A stretch of 24,413 bases of DNA from a virus, in IMG/VR virus record IMGVR_UViG_3300020055_000151, positions 1 to 24,413 of that record. One strand, written 5' to 3'. The notes beneath the pieces were generated by a model. The model did no database searches and was not told the origin of the DNA. It saw only the letters and a list, made by a program, of their open reading frames with translations. Shown here piece by piece: positions 1-7,207 of this stretch. Each line of letters opens with the position of its first letter. Position 1 is the stretch's first letter. The position numbers were made by a program, and so were the translations under genes.

Positions 1-187
1 TTTCTTTTGAAATAACATCAAAGTGTTGGGTGCATTCTACTTCAGAGTCAGGATGACCGTAGTGGTACACTGCATGACCTCTTTGAGTCATGTGTTTGCA
101 AAACTTATAAACCTTTTGGACAAACGGGGAAATAGTGATTTCTTTGCGCGTTGGGTAAGATGGAATAGAAAGCACATGGAATACCAT
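1..187 (-). CDS. Glycosyltransferase, N-terminal fragment (runs off left edge)
   Basis: On the minus strand an ATG at 187-185 opens a frame without stops to the window edge (62 codons). The product begins MVFHVLSIPSYPTRKEI and continues with FVQKVYKFCKHM, GHAVYHYGHPDSEV and EC. An HVLS(I/V)P start, then an F/Y-T/V-QKV-x-x-FCKxM helix and a GHxVxHYGHxxSEV turn is a pattern I recognise from phage-encoded GT4-like glycosyltransferases, where it forms the first Rossmann strand, helix and turn of the acceptor-side domain. The catalytic half lies outside the window, so donor and acceptor cannot be judged. Such phage enzymes usually decorate DNA, virion proteins or host surface sugars. The gene is divergent from the PhoH gene and shares a 56-base intergenic region with it. 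A TATAAT on the minus strand (201-196) lies 8 bases before the ATG. Family assignment is from recalled motif similarity only. Confidence 0.6.
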   Translation of the reverse strand, partial: MVFHVLSIPSYPTRKEITISPFVQKVYKFCKHMTQRGHAVYHYGHPDSEVECTQHFDVISKE

Positions 188-243
188 ACGATAATATTAT
201 AAGGTTAAATTACATTATCAAGTGTAATATATACTATCATAAT
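188..243. promoter_or_regulatory. Divergent promoter region with a small dyad
   Basis: This 56-base AT-rich spacer separates two divergent genes. On the plus strand a TATACT (230-235) lies 8 bases before the PhoH start. On the minus strand a TATAAT (201-196) lies 8 bases before the glycosyltransferase start. Either would give an almost leaderless mRNA if it is a true -10 box. A perfect dyad, ATTACA (209-214) and TGTAAT (223-228) with an 8-base spacer, sits between the two boxes and could be an operator. I see no convincing -35 box or Shine-Dalgarno site for either gene. Confidence 0.4.
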
Positions 244-960
244 ATGAGTAGACGAAAAAAGGCAGCGGATTCAGCTGTTGACGATTCGGTTTTAGAAATT
301 AAATCTAAATTTAAACTTTTGTTCGAAAAATTCGATTTAACTCAAAAACAAAAAGATTTTTTAAAATTAGCTTTTGATGAAAACACAAAGATTGTGTTTT
401 TAGTAGGGCCAGCGGGGAGCAGTAAGACTTTTATTGCGACTTATGCTGCTCTGCAATTGTTCAACATGAACAATGAATATGATATTTTTTATGTAAGAAC
501 CATAGCTGAAAGTGCAGAAAGAAGTTTAGGGTCTTTACCGGGAAATGTTGAAGAAAAGTTTGATCCTTTCATGATGCCTTTGAGAGAAAAACTGCAAGAA
601 ATTTTAAAACGGCAAAGCGTAAAATCTTTATTTGATGATGAAGTTATTAGTTGCGCTCCGATAAATTATTTAAGAGGGGCAAGCTGGAAAAACAAATTGT
701 TGATTTGTGACGAAGCTCAAAACTTTACAAACAAAGAGTTGGTAACATTAATAACAAGAATAGGAGACAACTGTAAGTATTTTATATGCGGCGACTTGAT
801 GCAATCTGACATTAATGGCAAAAGCGGATTAGCCCCTATATCGTTGAAGTTTACAGATAAAGAATCTGCTCAAAACGGTATACATGTTTTCGAATTTGGA
901 AAAGAAGACATTTTAAGAAGCGAAATACTTAAATTTATTATAAGTAAACTTGAAAATTAA
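244..960 (+). CDS. phoH: PhoH-like ATPase
   Basis: A 238-residue P-loop protein of the PhoH family, the single-domain size usual for phage versions. Residues 55-62 read GPAGSSKT (Walker A; the more common form is GPAGTGKT), residues 152-160 LLICDEAQN (Walker B with DE and the following AQN typical of PhoH), and 182-187 CGDLMQ matches the family's GD-x-x-Q sensor. LRS near 224-226 resembles the conserved C-terminal arginine motif. PhoH proteins bind and hydrolyse ATP and resemble the N-terminal half of superfamily 1 helicases; their role in phages, where they are common marker genes, is unsettled (RNA/DNA metabolism or phosphate stress). First gene of a plus-strand cluster. The ATG is preceded by a TATACT-like box rather than a Shine-Dalgarno site. 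The gap to the next gene is 22 bases, so co-transcription is likely. Confidence 0.9.
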   Translation: MSRRKKAADSAVDDSVLEIKSKFKLLFEKFDLTQKQKDFLKLAFDENTKIVFLVGPAGSSKTFIATYAALQLFNMNNEYDIFYVRTIAESAERSLGSLPGNVEEKFDPFMMPLREKLQEILKRQSVKSLFDDEVISCAPINYLRGASWKNKLLICDEAQNFTNKELVTLITRIGDNCKYFICGDLMQSDINGKSGLAPISLKFTDKESAQNGIHVFEFGKEDILRSEILKFIISKLEN

Positions 961-982
961 AAAAAGAAAGGAATAATAAAAA

Positions 983-1354
983 ATGGCACATTTATTTTGT
1001 AGCGAATGCGGAAGCAAAAATATTTATACATTATCTAAGCCAAAGTTTTGTCAATCTTGTGGCAACCAATTTGGCATGGCCGCACCCATGAAAAGATCTG
1101 CGGCATCTGCGACTGTAACAGAAGGTGAACAGTTAGAACATGTACCTCAGATTTCAAAGCTACAATATGAAATTAATGTAGGGAAAAATAATTTGGATTT
1201 AGGCTCTTTAATAAATAACCCAATGAATCCTAGTGACATGAATTATAATGAAGGCAGTATTGATTATAAGCCCATGTCAAGAGAAGAATACCTGAATTTA
1301 TCTACATCTGAATGTGCTTCCAGTAGGACGGCTAAACACATAGAGGGTGAATAA
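983..1354 (+). CDS. Small zinc-ribbon protein
   Basis: A 123-residue protein whose first 27 residues carry two CxxC knuckles, C6-x2-C9 and C23-x2-C26, each followed by glycine (ECG, SCG), a classic zinc-ribbon arrangement. The rest (about 30-123) is polar, without a recognisable domain, and looks largely disordered; an S/A/T-rich linker covers 38-47. The start is well supported: AAAGGA (967-972) lies 10 bases ahead of the ATG, one of only two clear Shine-Dalgarno sites in the window. The 3' end overlaps the sigma-like gene by 8 bases. Zinc ribbons next to sigma-like genes suggest a role in transcription or nucleic-acid binding, but that is inference from position. I do not recognise a named family. 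Confidence 0.7.
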   Translation: MAHLFCSECGSKNIYTLSKPKFCQSCGNQFGMAAPMKRSAASATVTEGEQLEHVPQISKLQYEINVGKNNLDLGSLINNPMNPSDMNYNEGSIDYKPMSREEYLNLSTSECASSRTAKHIEGE

Positions 1355-2045
1355 AAAATACACATATGTAGATAAAACTGATATTATTGACAATGAAATA
1401 AGAAAGCGATTTTATAAGTGGCATTTAAAAGCTCTAGCATGGCTAGATTTTGAAGATGTGTCTCAAATAATACGTTTTCATATATACAAAAAATGGGACC
1501 AGTGGGACCAAAGCCGCCCGATAGAACCTTGGGTAAATAAAATCATATCAAACCAGTTAAAGAATATACTACGTAATCATTACGCTAGTTTTGCTCGTCC
1601 GTGTTTAAACTGTAAATACAATCAAGCGTATTCAGATGCTGATCATAGTTTATGCGGATACACCTCTAGTGGATTTCAAGATTCTAATTGCGAAGAATAT
1701 GCAAAATGGGAAAAAAGCAAAAAGAATGCTTATGATATAAAAATTCCAGTATCTTTAGAAAACGTCACCTACAAAAAAACTTCTCAATTTTCTGATCACG
1801 TTTCTATGCATGGTGCGGAGCGCAAACTGCATAGTGTAATGCGTGAACACTTAAGTAACCGTCACTTTTTTATTTACAAGATGCTTTTCATAGATTGCGT
1901 AGATGAAGAGCAAGTCGCCCAAATATTAGGGTATAAAACTAATGAGAAAGGACGCAAAGCTGGATACAAACAAATAAAAAATTTGAAAAATATGTATAAA
2001 AACTTAGCTAAAAAAATAATTAAAAATTATGACATATTCTTATGA
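1347..2045 (+). CDS. Phage RNA polymerase sigma-like factor with a Cys4 insert
   Basis: A 232-residue protein resembling a short sigma-70 factor. Residues about 22-80 look like sigma region 2: FEDVSQ (35-40), a W-rich stretch KKWDQWDQSRPIEPWV (48-63) and a basic helix NQLKNILRNHY (69-79). Residues about 170-225 resemble a region 4 helix-turn-helix (DEEQVAQILGYK 186-197, then a Lys-rich recognition helix). Between them lies an insert with C86, C89, C103 and C115, a likely zinc site not present in ordinary sigma factors. Start: GTG at 1347 is the only usable start after an in-frame TAG at 1341-1343, and no in-frame ATG follows nearby; GAGG sits directly before it. It overlaps the upstream gene by 8 bases and the downstream gene by 4 (ATGA). 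By analogy to T4 gp55 it may direct host RNA polymerase to late promoters; this is inference. Confidence 0.68.
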   Translation: MNKKYTYVDKTDIIDNEIRKRFYKWHLKALAWLDFEDVSQIIRFHIYKKWDQWDQSRPIEPWVNKIISNQLKNILRNHYASFARPCLNCKYNQAYSDADHSLCGYTSSGFQDSNCEEYAKWEKSKKNAYDIKIPVSLENVTYKKTSQFSDHVSMHGAERKLHSVMREHLSNRHFFIYKMLFIDCVDEEQVAQILGYKTNEKGRKAGYKQIKNLKNMYKNLAKKIIKNYDIFL

Positions 2046-3148
2046 AAGAGCCAACTTCAACTTACTATGTTTTAACTGAAGAAGAAAAAGCTGAAAGTTT
2101 AAAGTTGTTTAAAAAACATGATGGCAATTTATTGTTATGCATAAGGGAATTATTCAACAACCCAAAAGAAAGAGGCACTACTAGCAAAGGTAGAGCCGTA
2201 AGAGAATTTTGGATAGAAAAAGGTTTAAATTACAGAACTAAAGTTAGAATGAATTCTGGCTCACCTTCTTCTATCCCTAAAAGCAAAATCATTTTAACTG
2301 CAGAAGAAGAGTCTTTTATTAAACAGCATTATACTCCAGAACTAACAAAAAAAGAAGTTGCCAAAATTATTTGGCCAGAAGAAAGCAAAAAAAATAATTT
2401 TTTCCTTGGAAAAAAATTTGCTTTGATGTCTGAATTCATAAATGAAGAATTTAGTTCGGTCAACCTCAGAGATAATGCTATTACCGAAAAATATTCCCCG
2501 CCTAGAATATTGTCAGCTTTAGTTAAAAGAATAAACAAGATAGTTATGAAAGAATTTGATTCTGAAAAACTATCCATGCAAGACAAAAAAAATCTAGAAA
2601 AATTATTAAGTTATCTAGCTGCCCCAAGGTTTAATCAAGTCATAAACTCTTATGTCACTAAAGAGTCTAGGGATTTATTTGAATCGGAGTATATACGAAG
2701 TACTTGGGATAAACCTGATTTAACATCAGATGAATTAAATTTATATATCAATGTTTGTATGGATTACGTTAACCTTAGAGAAATAGAAATACAAAAACAA
2801 AAATTAAATCAAATGTTCGATGAAACTGAAGGGCAGAATGATTTGACTATGAGGTTGACAGAAATGTTAAAAACGAAAGCTGAAGAATATAATCAGTGCA
2901 CTAATCGAATAGATAAAATGTTGGCCAAGTTAAATGGCGAAAGATCTAAAAGAATTCAAAATCAACATCAACGAAATGCTTCGATTATTTCTTTGGTTCA
3001 ATTGTTTCAAGATGAACAAGAAAGAAAGTTGATGATTCAGATGGCAGACATGCAAAAGAAAATTGTTTATGAAGAAGCGGATCAAATTGAAAAAATGTCT
3101 GAGTGGAAAGCTAGAGTTTTAGGCATAAGTAAAAATGACGCAATATGA
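2042..3148 (+). CDS. HTH and coiled-coil protein of unknown function (possible small terminase analogue)
   Basis: A 368-residue charged protein that I do not recognise with certainty. The N-terminal third holds two stretches that could be helix-turn-helix units: about residues 12-60 (EEEKAESLKLFKKHDGNL, then GRAVREFWIEKGL) and about 85-112 (LTAEEESFIKQHYTPELTKK followed by EVAKIIWPE). The second resembles a homeodomain-like DNA-binding helix pair. A middle helical part (150-235) follows, and the last third (about 240-355) is rich in E, K, Q and M with heptad-like spacing, likely a coiled coil. It overlaps the sigma-like gene by 4 bases (ATGA) and the nuclease gene by 14, so it is translated with them. 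Its place two genes ahead of TerL, with DNA-binding and oligomerisation-type regions, fits a small terminase subunit, but no family motif proves it. Confidence 0.5.
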   Translation: MKEPTSTYYVLTEEEKAESLKLFKKHDGNLLLCIRELFNNPKERGTTSKGRAVREFWIEKGLNYRTKVRMNSGSPSSIPKSKIILTAEEESFIKQHYTPELTKKEVAKIIWPEESKKNNFFLGKKFALMSEFINEEFSSVNLRDNAITEKYSPPRILSALVKRINKIVMKEFDSEKLSMQDKKNLEKLLSYLAAPRFNQVINSYVTKESRDLFESEYIRSTWDKPDLTSDELNLYINVCMDYVNLREIEIQKQKLNQMFDETEGQNDLTMRLTEMLKTKAEEYNQCTNRIDKMLAKLNGERSKRIQNQHQRNASIISLVQLFQDEQERKLMIQMADMQKKIVYEEADQIEKMSEWKARVLGISKNDAI

Positions 3149-4091
3149 ATTGAGCTGTAAAGTTTGCGAAAAGAAGTTCACTAAACTTGTATCTTTGCAC
3201 AAGCACATAAAGCAACATAGTATGCATTTAGCAGAATACTATGTAAACTTTTTTGGCAGAAAGAATTTGCTAACTGGAGACCTGTTACCGTTTAAAGATG
3301 TAGAATCTTATTTTCACAAAGATTTTACTAACAGGATACAAATGAATAAATGGTTAAGGCAGGTTGGCCAAACAAAAGCTAAAGAATATGTGCAGTCAAC
3401 TATATTAAAAAGGGTTTATGATAAAAAAAGAGAATATTTGCCTTTTCATTTAGAAATGGAACATTGTTTTTTACCTAAGCTCGATATAGTGCGAGAGCTT
3501 TTTGGTAGTTATTCAAATTTTGCAGAAGGCTGCGGAATAGAGCTTATGTTCGATAAACCTTTGGTCAAAGATTTTTTTAATTTAGATCTACCTGAAGATC
3601 TTGAAATATTTATAGATACAAGAGAGCAAAAACCATTAGATTTTAATTTTAAAACTAAAAATCAAAAATTATCTTTTGGTGATTATGCTGCGGCAGGAAA
3701 TTATTATGATTATACTTTTGTAGACAGAAAGTCTGCGAATGATTTTTGCGGAACGTTGTCGAGTGGAAACATAGATAGGTTTAGGCGTGAATTACAATTA
3801 ACAGATGATATGGATTCATGTATGTTTGTTGTTGTTGAATCAACAATACAAAAAATCATAGCGCAACAAAAAGTTTTTAAAAGAAAAGCTACTATAGATT
3901 ATTTATTAAAAAATTTAAGAGATATAATGTACGAGTTTCCTAGAAGGTGTCAATTCATTTTTACAGGAAGCAGAAACAACTCTAAATTTATCATTCCTAG
4001 AATTTTATTTTTTGGGAAAAAACTTTGGAGAACAGACTTGCAATATTTTGTAGATTATGAGCTGGATAGAAGGAAAGCAAACAAGGCATAA
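3135..4091 (+). CDS. C2H2 zinc finger plus ERCC4-type nuclease
   Basis: A 318-residue protein with two recognisable parts. Residues 8-28 form a textbook C2H2 finger: C8-x2-C11-x12-H24-x3-H28. Residues about 157-225 carry the XPF/ERCC4 nuclease signature: DTRE (161-164), GDY (182-184) and the core DRK-x3-D (197-203), matching GDXn(E/D)RKX3D, followed by an R-rich helix with Q221. These acidic residues normally bind the metal ions that cut branched DNA (flaps, forks, Holliday-like junctions). The linker (31-150) contains a YYVNFFGRKNLLTGDLLPF stretch that I cannot name. The gene overlaps the upstream gene by 14 bases and the TerL gene by 35, so it is translated with packaging. A debranching role before packaging, as for T4 endonuclease VII, is a reasonable inference; homing or recombination are alternatives. 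Confidence 0.75.
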   Translation: MTQYELSCKVCEKKFTKLVSLHKHIKQHSMHLAEYYVNFFGRKNLLTGDLLPFKDVESYFHKDFTNRIQMNKWLRQVGQTKAKEYVQSTILKRVYDKKREYLPFHLEMEHCFLPKLDIVRELFGSYSNFAEGCGIELMFDKPLVKDFFNLDLPEDLEIFIDTREQKPLDFNFKTKNQKLSFGDYAAAGNYYDYTFVDRKSANDFCGTLSSGNIDRFRRELQLTDDMDSCMFVVVESTIQKIIAQQKVFKRKATIDYLLKNLRDIMYEFPRRCQFIFTGSRNNSKFIIPRILFFGKKLWRTDLQYFVDYELDRRKANKA

Positions 4092-7000
4092 GGCTAGAAC
4101 CAGAAATAATAAAGAACTTTTAGATTTGGATGGTTTCTTGGAAGAAAATGACGCCAAGATAGCTTTATACGAATTTCTAAGAGGAAATATTACCTTTGCT
4201 TCTGACCTGATTTTAGGAATCAAGTTATTTCCATTTCAACATATGGCTGTAAAGTCTATGTTTGAAACAGATTATTTTTTGGGCGTGTGGTGTTTAAACC
4301 AAGACGATTATGTTTTATCAGAACACGGTTTCAAAAAAATAAAAAATGTTGAAATTGGAGATAAGGTTCAGTCAAGAAAAAAATTAAACTTAGTAACTGA
4401 TAAAAAAACAAACCCTTTAGAAGAAGGCTTAGAAATCGTTCTGAGCTCAGGCGACAGTTTTAAAGCTAAAAAAGGCCATAAAGTCTTAGTTTACGATAAA
4501 AACAATTTTGTTTTTAAAAATGTAGAAGATTTAAATTGTGAAGATGACATTCCTATAAAATTAGCGACTGATATTTGGGGCGACTTAGATATAACAAAAG
4601 GCTCTAATTATAAAAGGTCTTCTTATTTATTTTATGCATTAGGTTATATTTTAGGGGATGGGTGGGTAAATCAAGATGGTTTGCATTATTGCTCTCAAAA
4701 TGCAGAAGTCCATGAAACTATTTACAATTTTATAAATGAAAATGGATTAAAATCTTATTCAAGACAAAGGTCAGATAATTTATATTTTTACGAATATTCT
4801 ATTTTTAATAGGGAGCTGGTTTCTTGGCTTGAAAGTTTAGGTTGGGATAAAAGCTTAAAATCTAAAGATAAAATTATATCTGATGAGTTATTGAAAGGTT
4901 CTAAAAATGAATTGTGCGCTTTGATAGGGGGTTTATTTGATGCAGATGGGTATGCGGCTTTCAACCAAAAAAGTAATAAAGTTGGTTTAAAGAGTACATC
5001 TTTAAGCATACTAAGGCAAGTTAAAATGTTGCTTAATAATATTGGGATAATTTCTTTCCTAAGAAAAAGTGGGCAGCACAAAAGTCGCTCTTACTATGAT
5101 TTAGTAATTTCGAATGATAGCCAATCGTTAAGATTATTCAAAAAACATATAGATTTTATAGTAGAACATAAAAAAGAAAATCTCAATAAGATTTTGCAAT
5201 TTAGCGAAAAAAGAAATTATCAAAACAATTTAGTGCCACATCTAGGGCAAGTTTTAAAACAAGAAGGATCTTTTAAAAAAATAACAGGGCGCAGAGGTAA
5301 TTGGGGCAAATCATTTTCTCAAAACAGTTTTGATCAATTAAAAAATTTATCCCTTGAGACTGAAAACATTATCAAGAACATAAAAGATGAAAAAGTGTTT
5401 TTTTCTAAAATTGAATCTATCAATAATTGTAAAGTTATTTCTGTTGATATAACGGTAGAAAACGAAGAAAATTATTTAGGAAACGGTTTTGTGCATCATA
5501 ATAGCCGTGGTATGTCTAAATCTTTTACCACAGGTATTTATGCGGCACTTGATGCAGTATTAAATCAGGGAGTCGAAATAGGAATTTTGTCTAAATCATT
5601 TAGGCAGGCGAAAATGATCTTCAAAAAAATAGAAGATATTGCGGCAAAACCAGAAGCTGCTTTTTTCAAACAATGCATTACTAAAGTTTCCAAAAGCAAT
5701 GATGAATGGTTGATGGAAATCGGAAGAAGTCGTATTAGAGCATTACCTTTAGGTGATGGTGAAAAGTTACGTGGTTTTCGTTTTCAAAGAATCATTATTG
5801 ATGAATTCTTATTGATGCCAGAAAGAATTTATAATGAGGTTATAGTTCCATTCTTGTCGGTAGTTGAAAACCCAACTCAACGCCAAGAGCTGTACGGTCT
5901 CGAAACAATGCTTATTGAGCAGGGTAAAATGAAAGAAGAGGAAAGGTATGTTTGGCCAAACAATAAATTAATAGCTTTGTCATCCGCATCTTACAAATTT
6001 GAATATTTGTACAAACTTTACAATCAATTCGACTTTTTAATAACTCAAGAAAACGAAAAAGATAAGGCGACAAGGTGCATCATGCAGTTTAGTTATGATT
6101 GTGCCCCAAGTCAGCTTTATGATCAAAACCTTGTTAATCAAGCTAAAGCTACAATGAGCCAATCTCAGTTTGATAGAGAGTTTGGTGCAGTTTTTACCGA
6201 TGATAGTTCAGGTTACTTTAAAACAAGTAAAATGGCAGACTGCACTATTCAAGATGGAGATTTGCCGTGCGTAGAAGTTCAGGGCGACCCTTCTGCTGAT
6301 TATATATTAGCTTTTGACCCTTCTTGGTCCCAAACAGAAAGTTCAGATGATTTTGCGATACAAATACTGAAGCTGCATCCAGAAAACGAAAAATGCACTC
6401 TTGTTCACAGTTATGCTTTATCTGGAACATCTTTGAAACACCACATCAATTACTTTTTATACTGCTTAGATAATTTTAATATTGTTGCTATAGTCGGTGA
6501 CTATAATGGAGGCGTTCAGTTTTTGCAATCTTGCAATGAAAGTGAAGTGTTTCAATCTAGGAAATTAAAATTAAAAACTATTGATATATCTTTTGAAAAT
6601 CCAGAAGAATATAAAAACGACCTGAGAATGTTCAAGATAGAATACAATAAAAACGACAATAAAATAGTTTATTTAAGAAAGCCTACTAGTAAATGGATTA
6701 GACTGGCAAACGAATTACTTCAATCTAATTTTGATCATAGAAGATTGTTTTTTGCTTCTAGAGCTATTGACGAATCTTACAGTCAGCAAAAAAAGAAAAG
6801 TATACCTATAGAAGATTTAAAATTTTTAAGATCTGCTGAAGAAACAAAGCAAAGTCCTGCAGCCAAAATGATTGATTTTATCGAGCACCAATCTGATATG
6901 ATTGACTTAACAAAGAATGAATGTGCTTTGATACAAATTACAACAACTTCTCAAGGAACCCAAACATTTGATTTGCCTCCAAACTTGAGAAGGCAGTCTG

Positions 7001-7134
7001 GACCAGATAAAGCCAGAAAAGACTCATATTCCGCTTTAGTATTAGGAAATTGGATGGCTAAAATATATTTTGATAGCAATAGTAAAGATGTAGAAGAGGT
7101 ATTCGAAACCTTCACTCCTATGTTTATAAGTTAA
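4057..7134 (+). CDS. terL: Terminase large subunit (TerL) interrupted by an intein
   Basis: A 1025-residue precursor. Removing the intein (residues 79-482) leaves 621 residues, a normal TerL length. The ATPase part has the terminase-type Walker A SRGMSKS (483-489, immediately after the intein), Walker B RIIIDEF (578-584) and a coupling motif LSSAS (641-645). The C-terminal RuvC-like nuclease shows FDPSW (D754), VGDYNGG (D815) and ARKDSYSA (D989), the usual acidic triad. TerL pumps DNA into the procapsid through the portal and cuts the concatemer. The ATG at 4057 gives MSWIEGKQTRHKARTRNN and lies 35 bases inside the upstream gene, without a Shine-Dalgarno site, implying translational coupling. 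Host factors are not needed for splicing: excision should join W78 to S483. A possible terminator hairpin follows the stop codon. Confidence 0.93.
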   Translation: MSWIEGKQTRHKARTRNNKELLDLDGFLEENDAKIALYEFLRGNITFASDLILGIKLFPFQHMAVKSMFETDYFLGVWCLNQDDYVLSEHGFKKIKNVEIGDKVQSRKKLNLVTDKKTNPLEEGLEIVLSSGDSFKAKKGHKVLVYDKNNFVFKNVEDLNCEDDIPIKLATDIWGDLDITKGSNYKRSSYLFYALGYILGDGWVNQDGLHYCSQNAEVHETIYNFINENGLKSYSRQRSDNLYFYEYSIFNRELVSWLESLGWDKSLKSKDKIISDELLKGSKNELCALIGGLFDADGYAAFNQKSNKVGLKSTSLSILRQVKMLLNNIGIISFLRKSGQHKSRSYYDLVISNDSQSLRLFKKHIDFIVEHKKENLNKILQFSEKRNYQNNLVPHLGQVLKQEGSFKKITGRRGNWGKSFSQNSFDQLKNLSLETENIIKNIKDEKVFFSKIESINNCKVISVDITVENEENYLGNGFVHHNSRGMSKSFTTGIYAALDAVLNQGVEIGILSKSFRQAKMIFKKIEDIAAKPEAAFFKQCITKVSKSNDEWLMEIGRSRIRALPLGDGEKLRGFRFQRIIIDEFLLMPERIYNEVIVPFLSVVENPTQRQELYGLETMLIEQGKMKEEERYVWPNNKLIALSSASYKFEYLYKLYNQFDFLITQENEKDKATRCIMQFSYDCAPSQLYDQNLVNQAKATMSQSQFDREFGAVFTDDSSGYFKTSKMADCTIQDGDLPCVEVQGDPSADYILAFDPSWSQTESSDDFAIQILKLHPENEKCTLVHSYALSGTSLKHHINYFLYCLDNFNIVAIVGDYNGGVQFLQSCNESEVFQSRKLKLKTIDISFENPEEYKNDLRMFKIEYNKNDNKIVYLRKPTSKWIRLANELLQSNFDHRRLFFASRAIDESYSQQKKKSIPIEDLKFLRSAEETKQSPAAKMIDFIEHQSDMIDLTKNECALIQITTTSQGTQTFDLPPNLRRQSGPDKARKDSYSALVLGNWMAKIYFDSNSKDVEEVFETFTPMFIS
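4291..5502 (+). mobile_element. In-frame intein with LAGLIDADG homing endonuclease inside terL
   Basis: The insert is 404 codons with exact splice junctions: Cys1 (TGT 4291-4293, residue 79), C-terminal His-Asn (H481, N482) and Ser as the +1 extein residue (AGC 5503-5505). Block A is CLNQDDYVLSEHGF with IGDKV downstream; block B has H141 in AKKGHKVLVYD; block F/G is VDITVENEENYLGNGFVHHN. The homing endonuclease has both dodecapeptide motifs, LGYILGDGW (195-203) and LIGGLFDADGY (289-299), each keeping its catalytic Asp, so it looks intact. Insertion falls directly before the Walker A serine, the most conserved site of TerL, as is typical for inteins. An unspliced protein would have no working P-loop. 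No stop or frameshift is seen. Confidence 0.93.
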
Positions 7135-7160
7135 AGTTAGAAAAGTAACTTTTAACTTTT
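7128..7160 (+). terminator. Possible terminator hairpin after terL
   Basis: AAGTTAAAGTTA (7128-7139), loop GAAAAG (7140-7145) and its complement in 7146-7158 form a stem of about 12 base pairs with one bulged T, followed by TT and AT-rich sequence. The stem starts inside the last terL codons. It has little GC, so termination would be weak; it could instead be an RNA processing or stabilising hairpin between packaging and head genes. The remaining bases to the portal start (7161-7207) hold repeated ACTTTT units and GTGTA (7193-7197). Confidence 0.35.
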
Positions 7161-7207
7161 AAAATACTTTTAAAGGAAACTTTTCATAACTTGTGTAATA
7201 AATATAA

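Noticed and set aside
4788-5081. Minus-strand open frame within the intein.
   Set aside because: It is opposite the endonuclease motifs on the plus strand and has no start signal or recognisable product.
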